Shown here: in pieces, positions 1 through 8,118 of the stretch
Layout of the letters: each line of letters opens with the position of its first letter
How positions within the stretch are numbered: position 1 is the first letter of the stretch
Assembly (NCBI GenBank): GCA_903871605.1
Contig: CAIQHF010000005.1
Span: forward strand, 90,515-154,514
Origin: an uncultured Sphingomonadaceae bacterium
GTDB lineage: Bacteria > Pseudomonadota > Alphaproteobacteria > Sphingomonadales > Sphingomonadaceae
DNA length: 64,000 nucleotides
Direction of reading: 5' to 3'
Program-made: the position numbers and the translations under genes
The notes under the pieces: generated by a model
Told to the model about the DNA's origin: nothing
Database searches by the model: none
The model's input: only the letters and a program-made list of their open reading frames with translations

Positions 1-112
1 GATTGACGAGGAAGGGACCGATACCCGTCGCCTGGTGCCAGCGCCTGGCTGCTTCCTCCAGTCTGGGGACAACCCACGCATATTGGATGATCTTTGGCTT
101 CACGAAGCTCAT
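1..112 (-). CDS. VOC (glyoxalase-fold) family protein, N-terminal part only
   Basis: A reading frame starts at ATG (complement 110-112) and is open to the left edge, giving 37 residues that begin MSFVKPKIIQYAWVVPRLEE. The pattern 'QYAWVVPRLEEAARRW...GIGPF' is the first beta-alpha unit of vicinal-oxygen-chelate proteins. The start overlaps the stop of the upstream isomerase-like gene (ATGA), so the two are translationally coupled and belong to the same leftward operon. The family includes glyoxalases, extradiol dioxygenases and isomerases; with the metal-binding part missing, the activity cannot be named. Confidence 0.75.
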   Translation of the reverse strand, partial: MSFVKPKIIQYAWVVPRLEEAARRWHQATGIGPFLVN

Positions 113-963
113 GACGCGATCCGCGCCTGCGGCACCCTCGCGAGGAGCGCGCGCGTCGCCGCGACGGCACGGCGAATACGCTCTTCGGGCGTCACGCCGG
201 CCTTGCGCGCGGCATCCTGCGGCACCTCGATCTCGATGACGGCGTTCCGTCCAAGACTTTGCATGATGTCGATGATCGGGAAATCTCCGTCGCCCGGCAA
301 AGCTCGCTGGCGGATCGCCTCGGGCCAGCGGTCCGCATCCGCGATCGTCGCCGGGCCGTCGCTGATCTGCGCATAGCCGATGCGATCCGCCACGGCCGCG
401 ACGTCGGCCGCCGTCCCGCCACTTCGCACCAGATGCAGCATGTCGCAGACCAGTTCGCCGTTGGACTGCCCCGCCCCCTGCACGATGGTCGCCGCCGACG
501 CGATGTCCTTGACCGCGGAGAAGGAGTTGAATTCGAGCCCCGCGATAATGCCATGTTGCGCCGCCATCGCGCAGAAGCGCGCAAAGCGCGTTATCGCCGT
601 ATCGGCATCGGCGTCGTGGATGTGCGCGGTGGCCCGCGTCGCGCCCAGCGCGGCGCCCACCCGCAACGCTTCTTCGAACGCCGCCGGATCTTCCTTCCCG
701 TCCAGCGGAAAGACCTCGATATTGCAGAGCGTCACGCCGCTGGCGCGCATATGATCGGCCAATGCGGGGACGTCGTCCGCCTGCACCATGGGATAGAATC
801 GCCGCGCGGCGTCCGGTACGTAGGTGAACAGGCAGACGCGGTAGCACCCGGCCGCGGCGGCAAACGTCACCAGTTCGGCTGGCGACACATCCAGCGCACA
901 AAGATGGTGTAGCGAAAGCGGCCAGCCTGCCCCCTCATTCCGGTCCTGCAAAAAGTCATTCAT
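109..963 (-). CDS. Sugar-phosphate isomerase/epimerase-like TIM-barrel protein
   Basis: A 284-residue protein of the AP_endonuc_2/xylose-isomerase-like family. Typical strand ends are visible, including 'GLEFNSF' (metal-ligand Glu region), 'LVCDMLHL' (Asp/His region) and a C-terminal 'VIEIEVP' (Glu). Such proteins isomerise or epimerise sugars and keto-acids, or dehydrate inosose; in catabolic clusters they often act on ring-derived polyols. It is divergent from the first Rieske oxygenase gene and overlaps the VOC gene. Its ATG has no recognisable Shine-Dalgarno sequence and is covered by a regulator-site copy (954-971), so the transcript may be leaderless. The substrate is unknown. Confidence 0.8.
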   Translation of the reverse strand: MNDFLQDRNEGAGWPLSLHHLCALDVSPAELVTFAAAAGCYRVCLFTYVPDAARRFYPMVQADDVPALADHMRASGVTLCNIEVFPLDGKEDPAAFEEALRVGAALGATRATAHIHDADADTAITRFARFCAMAAQHGIIAGLEFNSFSAVKDIASAATIVQGAGQSNGELVCDMLHLVRSGGTAADVAAVADRIGYAQISDGPATIADADRWPEAIRQRALPGDGDFPIIDIMQSLGRNAVIEIEVPQDAARKAGVTPEERIRRAVAATRALLARVPQARIAS

Positions 964-971
964 GATTGTTT
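954..971 (-). promoter_or_regulatory. Operator site A of the cluster TetR regulator (predicted)
   Basis: On the minus strand this reads AAACAATCATGAATGACT. It matches AAACA-NN-CATG-NN-TG-NN-T, shared with sites at 10800, 10905, 18869 and 18969. It sits in the divergent gap between the isomerase-like gene (it covers that start codon) and the first Rieske gene (about 60 bp upstream of that start). Confidence 0.7.
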
Positions 972-1030
972 TTATGCTGGACTGTGATAGGCCGAGTCAA
1001 CTGCGCCGCTCAAGCTATCGGACGAGGACC

Positions 1031-2251
1031 ATGGACGCCATCACCAGCGAGACCCCCCGCGACGATTTTCAGCGGATGGATTATGAGCGGGCTCGCAAGG
1101 AGCCGCCGCAGGGTTTCCCGAAGCTGCCCGACATTCCGGGGCTGCGCTACGTGGACCAGGAATTTCTGGCGCTGGAACGGGAGCGCATGTGGAAGCGCGC
1201 GTGGCTGTATGGCGGTCACGTCGATCAGCTGCCCAATCCCGGCTCCTGGTTCCTGACTCGCAACACCGGCTCGCCCGTGATCATCGCCCGCGGCATGGAC
1301 GGCGTGATCCGCGCCTTCTTCAATACCTGCCAACACCGCGGCGCGCCGCTGGTGACGGAGGATGCCGGCGAATCGCGCGGCTTCGTCTGCGGCTATCACG
1401 GCTGGAGCTACACGCTGGAAGGCAAGCTGACCGCGGTGCGCGACAGGCGGGATTTCGTCGATCTCGATTTTGCGTGCCGATCGCTGGTGCCGGTTCGCTG
1501 CGAGACGCTCGGCAACCTGATCTTCGTGAACGAGGACCCGGAGGCCCAACCGCTGATCGAGCATCTCGGCCCGATGGCGGACGAACTCGATCAGTTCGCG
1601 CTCGATACGCTGCGTCTGGTCGACAGCCAGAGCTACGATGTCGAGTGTAACGTCAAAATTCTGCTCGACGCGTTTCTGGAAGTCTATCACATCAAGTCGA
1701 TCCACCAATCGACCGTCGATCGCTTCCTCGATCACCGGGGCATGATCGTCACGCTCTGGCCCAACGGCCACAGCCGCATGGCGACGCCCAATCGCCGCCC
1801 CGACTGGAAGGATCCGGGCACGATCGGCATGCCCAAGATCGCGAGCGTCACCGAACTCCCGGCGAACAACAACGTCAGCTACCATATCTTCCCGAACTTC
1901 ATCATGCCGCCGTCCGACAGCGGCATCCCGATCCTGCAATTCTGGCCGATGGGCGATCGCAAGTGCCGCGTCGTATCGAGCTGGGTCGCGCCCGATCACG
2001 ATGCTGCCAACCCCAACCCGCTGTGGAAGACGCGGATCGCTAACTGGACGCGCATCCTCTACGAAGACCTGCAATATGCGCCGCAGATCCAGGAATCGCT
2101 GGAGAGCGCCGGCTTCCGTGGCATGCCGCTCAACTATCAGGAGCGGCGCATCTATCATTGGCACGAGGAACTCGATCGGCGCATCGGCCTCAATCGCGTT
2201 CCCGTCGAAGCGCGCGTCGAGCCCATGCTGCACGAATGGGTAGATCGCTAG
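1031..2251 (+). CDS. Rieske non-haem iron oxygenase, alpha subunit (1 of 3)
   Basis: A 406-residue ring-hydroxylating oxygenase large subunit (COG4638 type). The Rieske [2Fe-2S] ligands are 'CQH' and 'CGYH' in the N-terminal third. The mononuclear iron site is 'DAFLEVYHIKSIH' (Asp, Glu and two His four residues apart). The usual NWK before this motif reads NVK. I chose the ATG at 1031 because the extra upstream residues (ATG at 962) are unlike the family; GAGGA lies just upstream but close. It heads an operon with acyl-CoA dehydrogenase, ferredoxin and thioesterase under operator A. No beta subunit is present, as in many three-component or homotrimeric oxygenases. It probably hydroxylates or demethylates an aromatic or alicyclic substrate, perhaps as a CoA thioester. 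Confidence 0.9.
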   Translation: MDAITSETPRDDFQRMDYERARKEPPQGFPKLPDIPGLRYVDQEFLALERERMWKRAWLYGGHVDQLPNPGSWFLTRNTGSPVIIARGMDGVIRAFFNTCQHRGAPLVTEDAGESRGFVCGYHGWSYTLEGKLTAVRDRRDFVDLDFACRSLVPVRCETLGNLIFVNEDPEAQPLIEHLGPMADELDQFALDTLRLVDSQSYDVECNVKILLDAFLEVYHIKSIHQSTVDRFLDHRGMIVTLWPNGHSRMATPNRRPDWKDPGTIGMPKIASVTELPANNNVSYHIFPNFIMPPSDSGIPILQFWPMGDRKCRVVSSWVAPDHDAANPNPLWKTRIANWTRILYEDLQYAPQIQESLESAGFRGMPLNYQERRIYHWHEELDRRIGLNRVPVEARVEPMLHEWVDR

Positions 2252-2308
2252 TCGCACCTCCGACGATCGAATGAAGCGCGCCGGGACAGGCGCGAGCAAG
2301 GGAGAGCC

Positions 2309-3469
2309 ATGGATTTCCGACTGACCGTCGAGCAGGAAGCGTTGCGCGAGGCGGCACGCGCCTTCGCCCGCGCCGAGCTGCCCGTGATCGCCGCGCAATG
2401 CGAACGCGATAATACGCCCCCCAGCCACGCGCTGGTGAAGCGCTATGCCGAGATGGGTTTTCTCGGCATCAACGTGCCCGCCGAACTCGGCGGCCTCGGC
2501 CTCGGCAACGTCGAGGCGCTGATCGTGCTCGAGGAATTCGCCAAGATCAGCTCGGCGGTCGCCTTCCCGATCTTCGAATCCTCGGTCGGCCCGGTCCGTG
2601 CGATCGAGCATTTCGCCTCCGATGCGCTGAAGCGGCGTATCGTGCCCGCCGTCTGCAGCGGTGATCTGGTCGTCGCGATCGGCATGTCGGAGCCCGACGC
2701 GGGCTCGGCGCTGACCGACCTCAAGACCAGGGGCGTGATCGCAGGCGACAAGGTCGTCATCAACGGCACCAAGCGCTGGTGCTCGGGTGGCGGGCATGCC
2801 GATGCCTATCTGGTCTATTGCCGCCTGTCCGACGATCCCGGCCCCAAGGCGATCGGGGCCGTGCTGGTCGAAAAGGATGCGCCGGGGCTGACCTTCGGGC
2901 CCAACGAGGAATTGATGGGGTTTCGCGGCGTCCCGTCCGCCGATCTCAATTTCGACGATGTCGAGGTGCCGATCGACAACGTCGTCGTGCCCGCCGGTGG
3001 CTTCAAGAAGCTCATGGAGGCCTTCGATCTCGAACGCTGCGGCAACGCCACGATGGCGCTTGGCCAGGCCTCTGGCGCGCTCGAGGACGTTGCCGCCTAC
3101 GTCCAGGAGCGCAAGCAGTTCGGCAAGCCGATCGTCGAGTTCCAGGCCGTGCAGATGAAGCTCGCCGAGATGCACATGAAGGTCGATGCCGCCCGCCTGC
3201 TGATCTGGCGCGCGGCCGCCAATGCGCAGGACGGGCTGCCGTCGATCCTCGATTCCTCCACGGCGAAATGCTTCGCCAACGCGATGGCGCGCGAGGTGGC
3301 GGGCGATGCGGTGCAACTGATGGGCGCCTACGGCTATTCCAAGGATTTCCCGATGGAGCGGCGCCTGCGCGACAGCTGGGGCTGGGGCATCGCCGGCGGT
3401 GCGATCGACATCCAGAAGGTCAACATCGCCTCGGCGCTGCTCGGCCGTCGCTTCGATCAGCGGCGCTGA
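2309..3469 (+). CDS. Acyl-CoA dehydrogenase family flavoprotein
   Basis: A 386-residue FAD enzyme with the ordered ACAD domains: N-terminal helical part, a middle beta domain ('IGMSEPDAGSALTDLKT', substrate/flavin loop) and a C-terminal helical domain ('QERKQFGKPI'). It would alpha,beta-dehydrogenate an acyl-CoA. The usual C-terminal catalytic Glu segment (YEGTSEIQ type) reads 'AGGAIDIQ', so the Glu is replaced by Gly. The base could instead be the Glu in 'FDLERCGNA', as in isovaleryl- and long-chain-type enzymes; this is inference. A good GGGAG ribosome site precedes the ATG. It is followed after 2 bp by the ferredoxin gene. Confidence 0.9.
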   Translation: MDFRLTVEQEALREAARAFARAELPVIAAQCERDNTPPSHALVKRYAEMGFLGINVPAELGGLGLGNVEALIVLEEFAKISSAVAFPIFESSVGPVRAIEHFASDALKRRIVPAVCSGDLVVAIGMSEPDAGSALTDLKTRGVIAGDKVVINGTKRWCSGGGHADAYLVYCRLSDDPGPKAIGAVLVEKDAPGLTFGPNEELMGFRGVPSADLNFDDVEVPIDNVVVPAGGFKKLMEAFDLERCGNATMALGQASGALEDVAAYVQERKQFGKPIVEFQAVQMKLAEMHMKVDAARLLIWRAAANAQDGLPSILDSSTAKCFANAMAREVAGDAVQLMGAYGYSKDFPMERRLRDSWGWGIAGGAIDIQKVNIASALLGRRFDQRR

Positions 3470-3471
3470 GC

Positions 3472-3783
3472 ATGCGGCACCGGATTGCCGCGCTGTCCGA
3501 CGTGCCGGAGGGCGGCAACAAGGCGTTCGAGATCGGCGGGCGATCGGTTTTGCTGTGCCGTTCGACATCCGGCGTCTTTGCGGTCGAGAATATGTGCAGC
3601 CACGCGCTCGCGCACCTCGAGGGCGGCAAGATCAAGGGGCCGCACATCTTCTGCCCGCTGCACGGCGTCCGCTTCGATCTGCGGACGGGCGCACCCAACG
3701 GCACGCTCACCAAGAAACCGATCACGATCTACCCGGTCAGCGTAGAGAATGACGAGATCTTCGCCGAGCTTCCCCATGCGTGA
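3472..3783 (+). CDS. Rieske-type [2Fe-2S] ferredoxin
   Basis: A 103-residue single-domain Rieske protein with cluster ligands 'CSH' and 'CPLH'. It is the expected electron donor for Rieske oxygenases. It is the only ferredoxin in the window, while three oxygenase alpha subunits are present, so it may serve more than one; the NAD(P)H reductase must be encoded elsewhere. The ATG lies directly after the dehydrogenase stop, and the 3' end overlaps the thioesterase start by 8 bp, showing tight coupling. Confidence 0.9.
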   Translation: MRHRIAALSDVPEGGNKAFEIGGRSVLLCRSTSGVFAVENMCSHALAHLEGGKIKGPHIFCPLHGVRFDLRTGAPNGTLTKKPITIYPVSVENDEIFAELPHA

Positions 3784-4693
3784 TGGCGCGAACACCTCCT
3801 CGAGCTATCGCGACGCCTGGGACGGCCGCGAAGGCGTGCCGGCCGATCTGTTCGATTTCGAGGAAGTTGCACCCGACTGTTTCCGCGTCCCGCCGACCGG
3901 TGGACCGTTGGCGCGACTGTTCGGCGGTCACGTGCTCGCCCAGGCATTTTCGGCCGCGCAACGCACGGTGTCGCCGGACCGGCCGGCGCATAGCTGCCAC
4001 GCCTATTTCGTGCGTTCGGGGCGCACCGACCTGCCGATCGATTACATGGTGACGCGCGATCGCGACGGCCGCAGCTTTTCCGCGCGACGGGTCGCGGCGA
4101 TGCAGGGCGACACGCTGATCTTCAGCCTGTCGGCCTCGATGCATCGGCCCGAGGACGGGCGGGTACAGCAGGCGGCATTGCCCGACGTGCCGCCGCCCGA
4201 ATCGCTTCCCCCCCTCGACGCGGTGATCGCTCGATCGATGGCCGGCATGCCTGCCGCGCGGCAGGCCTTCTGGGATCGCGATCTCGGGCTGGATTTCCGG
4301 GCCGTCGAGCCTTTCGTGACGATCGATCCGCCCGTGACCCCGCCGCGTCGGCATATGTGGGCGCGCGTGCGCGACCGTCTTGGCGACGACTCGACAGAAC
4401 ATCAGCGCATGTTCGCCTACCTTTCCGACCTGTTCGTGATGCACACCGGCCTCGGGCCGATCGGCGTCAGTTGGGCCAGCATGCAGTTGCAGGATGCCAG
4501 CCTCGATCATTCCATCTGGTTCCACCAGCCCTTTCGCGCCGACGAATGGATGCTGCTCGCGATGGACAGCCCGTTCACCGGAGGCGCACGAACGCTTGGC
4601 CGAGCGACGGTGTTCGCGCGGGACGGCCGGGTCGTCGCATCGGTGGCCCAGGAGGGAATGGTCCGCGTTCTTCGAACAGGCATCGAAGGCTAA
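3776..4693 (+). CDS. Acyl-CoA thioesterase II (TesB-like)
   Basis: A 305-residue double-hotdog protein. The N-terminal hotdog includes 'LFGGHVLAQAFSAAQRTV'; the second includes 'SLDHSIWFHQPFRADEW' and 'VASVAQEGMVR', both diagnostic of TesB. It hydrolyses acyl-CoA to acid and CoA, which would release a product or free trapped CoA. The start at 3776 overlaps the ferredoxin end; an in-frame ATG at 3749 is less likely because it would lie well inside that gene. It is the last gene of the operon and converges on the MaoC gene with 17 bp between. Confidence 0.88.
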   Translation: MRDGANTSSSYRDAWDGREGVPADLFDFEEVAPDCFRVPPTGGPLARLFGGHVLAQAFSAAQRTVSPDRPAHSCHAYFVRSGRTDLPIDYMVTRDRDGRSFSARRVAAMQGDTLIFSLSASMHRPEDGRVQQAALPDVPPPESLPPLDAVIARSMAGMPAARQAFWDRDLGLDFRAVEPFVTIDPPVTPPRRHMWARVRDRLGDDSTEHQRMFAYLSDLFVMHTGLGPIGVSWASMQLQDASLDHSIWFHQPFRADEWMLLAMDSPFTGGARTLGRATVFARDGRVVASVAQEGMVRVLRTGIEG

Positions 4694-4710
4694 GCATGCC
4701 GGCCAACCGC

Positions 4711-5193
4711 TCAGCCGCGTCGTTCGCGCCCCCCGCGGGTATAGACGAGGTTGATGCTGGTGAAGGTCACCGCCTCGACACCGTCCTGCGTCACCACCGC
4801 GTAGCGTGTCAGTGCAGTGCCCCGATCGGTGCGGCTTTCGGATGGCCGCAACGCAACGATCTCGGAGGTGACGTGGATCGTGTCGCCCGCGCGGATCGCA
4901 CGCCTAAGCCGCAGTTCGTCCCAGCCGACGCCGCAGACATGATCGATATCGGAATTGATCTCGTGGTCCATCTGCCGCCACAGCGCGAGAACGTGAATGC
5001 CGCTCGCGACCACTTCACCGAACACCGAGTGCCGCGCGCGCTCCGGATCGGTGTGGAACCATTGCGGGTCCCATTGCCTCGCGAAGTCGAGGATCTCCTG
5101 CTCGGTGATCGTGCGTGGCGTCGATTCGCGATATTCGCCGATGGCCAGATCCTCGAAGCATCGGCTCGGGTTCGCGGCGGTGAATGCGGACAT
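4711..5193 (-). CDS. MaoC-like (R)-hydratase/dehydratase
   Basis: A 160-residue hotdog protein with the hydratase segment 'DPQWFHTDPERA', the catalytic Asp-His region of MaoC/PhaJ-type enoyl-CoA hydratases, followed by 'GEVVASGIHVLALWRQM'. It probably hydrates an enoyl-CoA or works as a dehydratase in the pathway. It is a single gene between a convergent thioesterase and a divergent SnoaL-like gene. No copy of the cluster operator lies in its 68-bp upstream gap. Confidence 0.85.
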   Translation of the reverse strand: MSAFTAANPSRCFEDLAIGEYRESTPRTITEQEILDFARQWDPQWFHTDPERARHSVFGEVVASGIHVLALWRQMDHEINSDIDHVCGVGWDELRLRRAIRAGDTIHVTSEIVALRPSESRTDRGTALTRYAVVTQDGVEAVTFTSINLVYTRGGRERRG

Positions 5194-5261
5194 GTATCGT
5201 CCGGTAGGGCGCTCATCCCCGCCGGGTCAAGGCGCAGGTCGATCGAGAGAGGAGAATGGCG

Positions 5262-5813
5262 ATGACCATCGATCTGCGGCTCGACCGGCTCGAGGCGGAG
5301 AGCGCGATACGCCAGCTGATCGCGCGTTATTGCTTCACGATCGACGATCGCGATCTGCCGGGCATCGAGACGCTTTTCACGCAAGACGCGCGCGTCGCCT
5401 CGGAAGACGGCATGATGGACGCGCTGGGCGCGCAGGCGATCATGGATCAATATCACGGCCGCTTCCGCGTGCTCGGCGCGGGCGCGCATTACATGCACGA
5501 TGTCGCGCTCGACTTCATCGACGGCGACCCGGATCACGCGACGGGCCGGGTCTCGGGCCATGCCGAGCTGTGGCGGGCAGGGCAGATGATGGTGGCGGGT
5601 CTGCGCTATCGCGATCGCTACCGGCGGACCGCTGCCGGCTGGCGCTTCGCCGAGCGCATCATCGGCTTCCTCTACTATGTGCCCGTCGAGCAGTATCCCG
5701 GTATCCTCGCCCACCCCGACCGCAACCGGGCCTACGACGTGCCGCGCCCGGCGGACTATCCCGAGGCGCTGCCTAGCTGGACCGGCTACGCGAAGGCCTA
5801 TCCCGATGGATGA
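5262..5813 (+). CDS. SnoaL-like (NTF2-fold) protein
   Basis: A 183-residue protein whose opening 'ESAIRQLIARYCFTIDDRD' is typical of SnoaL_4/polyketide-cyclase-like dehydratases and isomerases, frequent in steroid and aromatic catabolic clusters. The ATG at 5262 is preferred over 5256 because GGAG at 5251 is then about 7 bp away. The fold is the same as in beta subunits of ring-hydroxylating oxygenases, but the conserved beta-subunit N-terminal pattern is absent, so I do not call it one. It overlaps the next gene by 8 bp. Confidence 0.75.
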   Translation: MTIDLRLDRLEAESAIRQLIARYCFTIDDRDLPGIETLFTQDARVASEDGMMDALGAQAIMDQYHGRFRVLGAGAHYMHDVALDFIDGDPDHATGRVSGHAELWRAGQMMVAGLRYRDRYRRTAAGWRFAERIIGFLYYVPVEQYPGILAHPDRNRAYDVPRPADYPEALPSWTGYAKAYPDG

Positions 5814-6627
5814 GCCCGCCGGACTGCGGATCGAGCGCCGAAACGGGCTGGCACTCTTCACGATCGATCGTGAGACGCGGCGCAACGCGCTGGACAGCGC
5901 GACATCCGCGGCGCTCGATGCGGCCGTCGAGGCGGCCGAAACCGATCCGGCCATCCGCGTGCTGTTGCTCACCGCCGCCGGCGACAAGGCGTTCTGCTCG
6001 GGCATGGACCTCAAGGAGGCGGCACAATCGGGCGCCGGCAACGGGCTGGTCCCTGGCCGAGGCTTCGGGGGATTGACCGAACGCCGTCGTCGCAAGCCGC
6101 TGATCGTCGCGATCAACGGCGCGGCGGTGGCGGGCGGGTTCGAGATCATGCTGGCCGCCGATATCGTGATCGCGGCCGAGCATGCGATCATGGGCCTGCC
6201 CGAGATCAAGCGCGGGATGTTCGCCTTCGCCGGCGGCATCCAGCGCCTCTCCCGCGCTCTCCCGCGCGCCGCCGCGCTCGGCCTGATCCTGACCGGCGAG
6301 ACGATCGACGCGCGCCGGGCCTGGCAGCTCGGCCTCGTGACCGAGGTCGTGCCGGCCGCCGAACTGATGCCCCGCGCGTTCGCGATCGCCGATCTGCTGC
6401 TCGGCTACGATCCCGCGATGGCCGCACGATCCAAGGCTCTGCACGATTTCGCCGCCGCCGCGCCGATCGACGAGAGTCTCGGCTTCGGCCGCGCCTGGGG
6501 GCAGGAAACGCTGCAGTCGGCCGCCGTGCGCGAGGGGATCGGCGCCTATGTCGAAGGTCGGGCGGCCGACTTCGACGGTTCGGCGTCATCCTCGCGTCCC
6601 GTCAGATCGTCGCCATCGATCCCATGA
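5806..6627 (+). CDS. Enoyl-CoA hydratase/isomerase (crotonase) family protein
   Basis: A 273-residue crotonase. The oxyanion-hole segments are 'DKAFCSGMDLKEAA' and 'INGAAVAGGFE'. Both catalytic acid positions carry Glu ('AGGFE' and 'GLPEIKRG'), so it should be able to hydrate an enoyl-CoA. The start overlaps the SnoaL-like stop; its last 26 bp overlap the convergent thiolase gene. With the acyl-CoA dehydrogenase, MaoC and thiolase genes it completes a beta-oxidation-like set. Confidence 0.9.
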   Translation: MDEPAGLRIERRNGLALFTIDRETRRNALDSATSAALDAAVEAAETDPAIRVLLLTAAGDKAFCSGMDLKEAAQSGAGNGLVPGRGFGGLTERRRRKPLIVAINGAAVAGGFEIMLAADIVIAAEHAIMGLPEIKRGMFAFAGGIQRLSRALPRAAALGLILTGETIDARRAWQLGLVTEVVPAAELMPRAFAIADLLLGYDPAMAARSKALHDFAAAAPIDESLGFGRAWGQETLQSAAVREGIGAYVEGRAADFDGSASSSRPVRSSPSIP

Positions 6628-7753
6628 TCACCGTCGCCTGGCTGGACAGAACGCCGCCGCTGCCGTGGGCAAGCGCAACCTCCGCGGCTTCGATCTGATT
6701 CGCCGCCTCCCCGCGAATCTGCCGCGCCGCCTCGACCATCGCGAACAGGCCGTACATGCCGGGATGGCAGCAGGAGAGGCCGCCGCCATTGGTGTTGACG
6801 GCAAGCGATCCGCCGGGCGCGATCCGCCCGCCCTCGACGAACCGGCCGCCCTCGCCCTTCGGGCAGAAGCCAAGATCCTCGAGGAACAGGATCGTGTTGA
6901 TCGTGAAGGCGTCGTAAAGCTGCACGACGTCGACGTCGGAGGGGCCGAGCCCCGCCATCGCATAGGCCCGCGGGCCGGATTCGGCGGCAGCGGTCGTCGT
7001 CAGATCGGGCATTTGCGAGATCGAATAATGCCAGGTCGCTGCCGCCGCGCCCAGCACCGGCACCGGCGGCTTCGGGCAATCGCGCGCACGGTCGGTCCGC
7101 GTCATCACGATGGCGGCGGCCCCGTCGGTGACCAGACAGCAATCCTTCACCGACAACGGGCTGGACAGCATCCGCGCGCCGAGCACGTCGTCGATGGTGA
7201 GCGGCCCTTGCGCAAACGCATCCGGGTTGCCGTTCGCCCAGCCCCGCGCCGCCACGGCGACCTCGGCAAGATGCACGCGCGTCGTGCCGTATTCGTAGAA
7301 ATGCCGCGACGCCGCCAAGGCATAAGCGGACACGGGAAAGAGCGGCCGATAGGGCGCCTCATAGCGGCTGCTCTTGGCCGGCGTCGACAGCTTGCCGCCC
7401 GCGGTGCGCTGGTTGGAGCCGTAGGTAATCAGCGCGGTGTCGATAGAGCCGGCCGCCAGCATCGTCGCCGCCACCGCGAGATGACTCATGAATGCCGAGC
7501 CGCCGGTGCGATTGCAATCGGTGTAGCGCGGCGCGATGCCGAGATACTCGGCAAGCGCGAGCCCCCCGAAAAATTCGTCCGGAAGGCAGACGAACAGCGC
7601 ATCGACATCGCCCAGCGTCATCCCCGCCTCCGCGATGGCATCGAGGCCGGCGCGCGCGGCAAGCTCGATCGCGCTCCAGCCGGGCGCCTCGCCCATGCCG
7701 AACGTAGCGAGGCCGGCGACGGCGGCCGCACCGCGCGGAAAATTGCCTCCCAC
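6602..7753 (-). CDS. SCP2/lipid-transfer-type thiolase (possible retro-aldolase)
   Basis: A 383-residue thiolase-fold protein. The C-terminal motif 'GGGLSCCHPGMYG' keeps the catalytic His, but the N-terminal nucleophile region reads 'NRTGGSAF', where classical thiolases have N-x-x-C-x-S-G; the Cys is replaced by Thr. This pattern is seen in SCP2-type enzymes that work as acyl-CoA-lyases with a DUF35 partner, such as the steroid aldolase Ltp2. The DUF35 gene lies 2 bp upstream. It may therefore cleave a beta-hydroxyacyl-CoA by retro-aldol chemistry instead of thiolysis. Confidence 0.85.
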   Translation of the reverse strand: MGGNFPRGAAAVAGLATFGMGEAPGWSAIELAARAGLDAIAEAGMTLGDVDALFVCLPDEFFGGLALAEYLGIAPRYTDCNRTGGSAFMSHLAVAATMLAAGSIDTALITYGSNQRTAGGKLSTPAKSSRYEAPYRPLFPVSAYALAASRHFYEYGTTRVHLAEVAVAARGWANGNPDAFAQGPLTIDDVLGARMLSSPLSVKDCCLVTDGAAAIVMTRTDRARDCPKPPVPVLGAAAATWHYSISQMPDLTTTAAAESGPRAYAMAGLGPSDVDVVQLYDAFTINTILFLEDLGFCPKGEGGRFVEGGRIAPGGSLAVNTNGGGLSCCHPGMYGLFAMVEAARQIRGEAANQIEAAEVALAHGSGGVLSSQATVIMGSMATI

Positions 7754-7755
7754 GG

Positions 7756-8118
7756 TCAGACGGGCTCGAACACGAGCAAGGGCTGATCCTGATCCTCGAT
7801 AATCCGCGCCCGCACGCGTTGACCGATCGAGATCGTCTCGGGTGCCTGCTCCGCGATCCGGCTCATCAGGCGGACATGTTCGTCGAGATCGATAAGCACC
7901 ACGTCATACGGCTCGGCCGGCGGGCGCGGGTGGACGACCGTCACGGCATGGATCGTCCCCATGCCGCTCGCCTCGATCCATTCCAGATCCTCATCGCCGG
8001 TGCCGGGCTCCATCAGGCGCGGCGGAAAGATCACGGTGCCGCTCGAACGCGCGCGCTGGAGGAGCAACCGCCCCTCCCGCAGCGCTGCGCGCCAGTGGGC
8101 TTCGGGCAACATCGTCAT
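7756..8118 (-). CDS. DUF35 OB-fold acyl-CoA-binding protein lacking the zinc ribbon cysteines
   Basis: A 120-residue DUF35 protein. The usual N-terminal 'C-x2-C-G...PPR' ribbon is recognisable as 'ARSSGTVIFPPR', but every Cys is gone; the whole protein has no cysteine. The OB domain ('GMGTIHAVTVVHPRP...YDVVLIDLDEHVRLM') is intact. DUF35 proteins bind the CoA substrate and activate an adjacent thiolase-fold partner. It overlaps the CoA-transferase stop by 4 bp (ATGA) and precedes the thiolase, so the three are one operon. Confidence 0.85.
   Translation of the reverse strand: MTMLPEAHWRAALREGRLLLQRARSSGTVIFPPRLMEPGTGDEDLEWIEASGMGTIHAVTVVHPRPPAEPYDVVLIDLDEHVRLMSRIAEQAPETISIGQRVRARIIEDQDQPLLVFEPV

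Noticed and set aside
962..1030. Upstream start (ATG at 962) for the first Rieske oxygenase
   Set aside because: The added 23 residues are unlike the family, and this stretch is the divergent promoter region with operator A.
1010..3568. 852-residue open frame on the minus strand
   Set aside because: Antisense shadow of the Rieske and acyl-CoA dehydrogenase genes; its Arg/His/Asp-rich sequence has no domain, and the opposite strand has full family motifs.
5262..5813. SnoaL-like gene as beta subunit of a ring-hydroxylating oxygenase
   Set aside because: Same fold, but the sequence matches SnoaL_4-type proteins and it is not adjacent to any alpha subunit.
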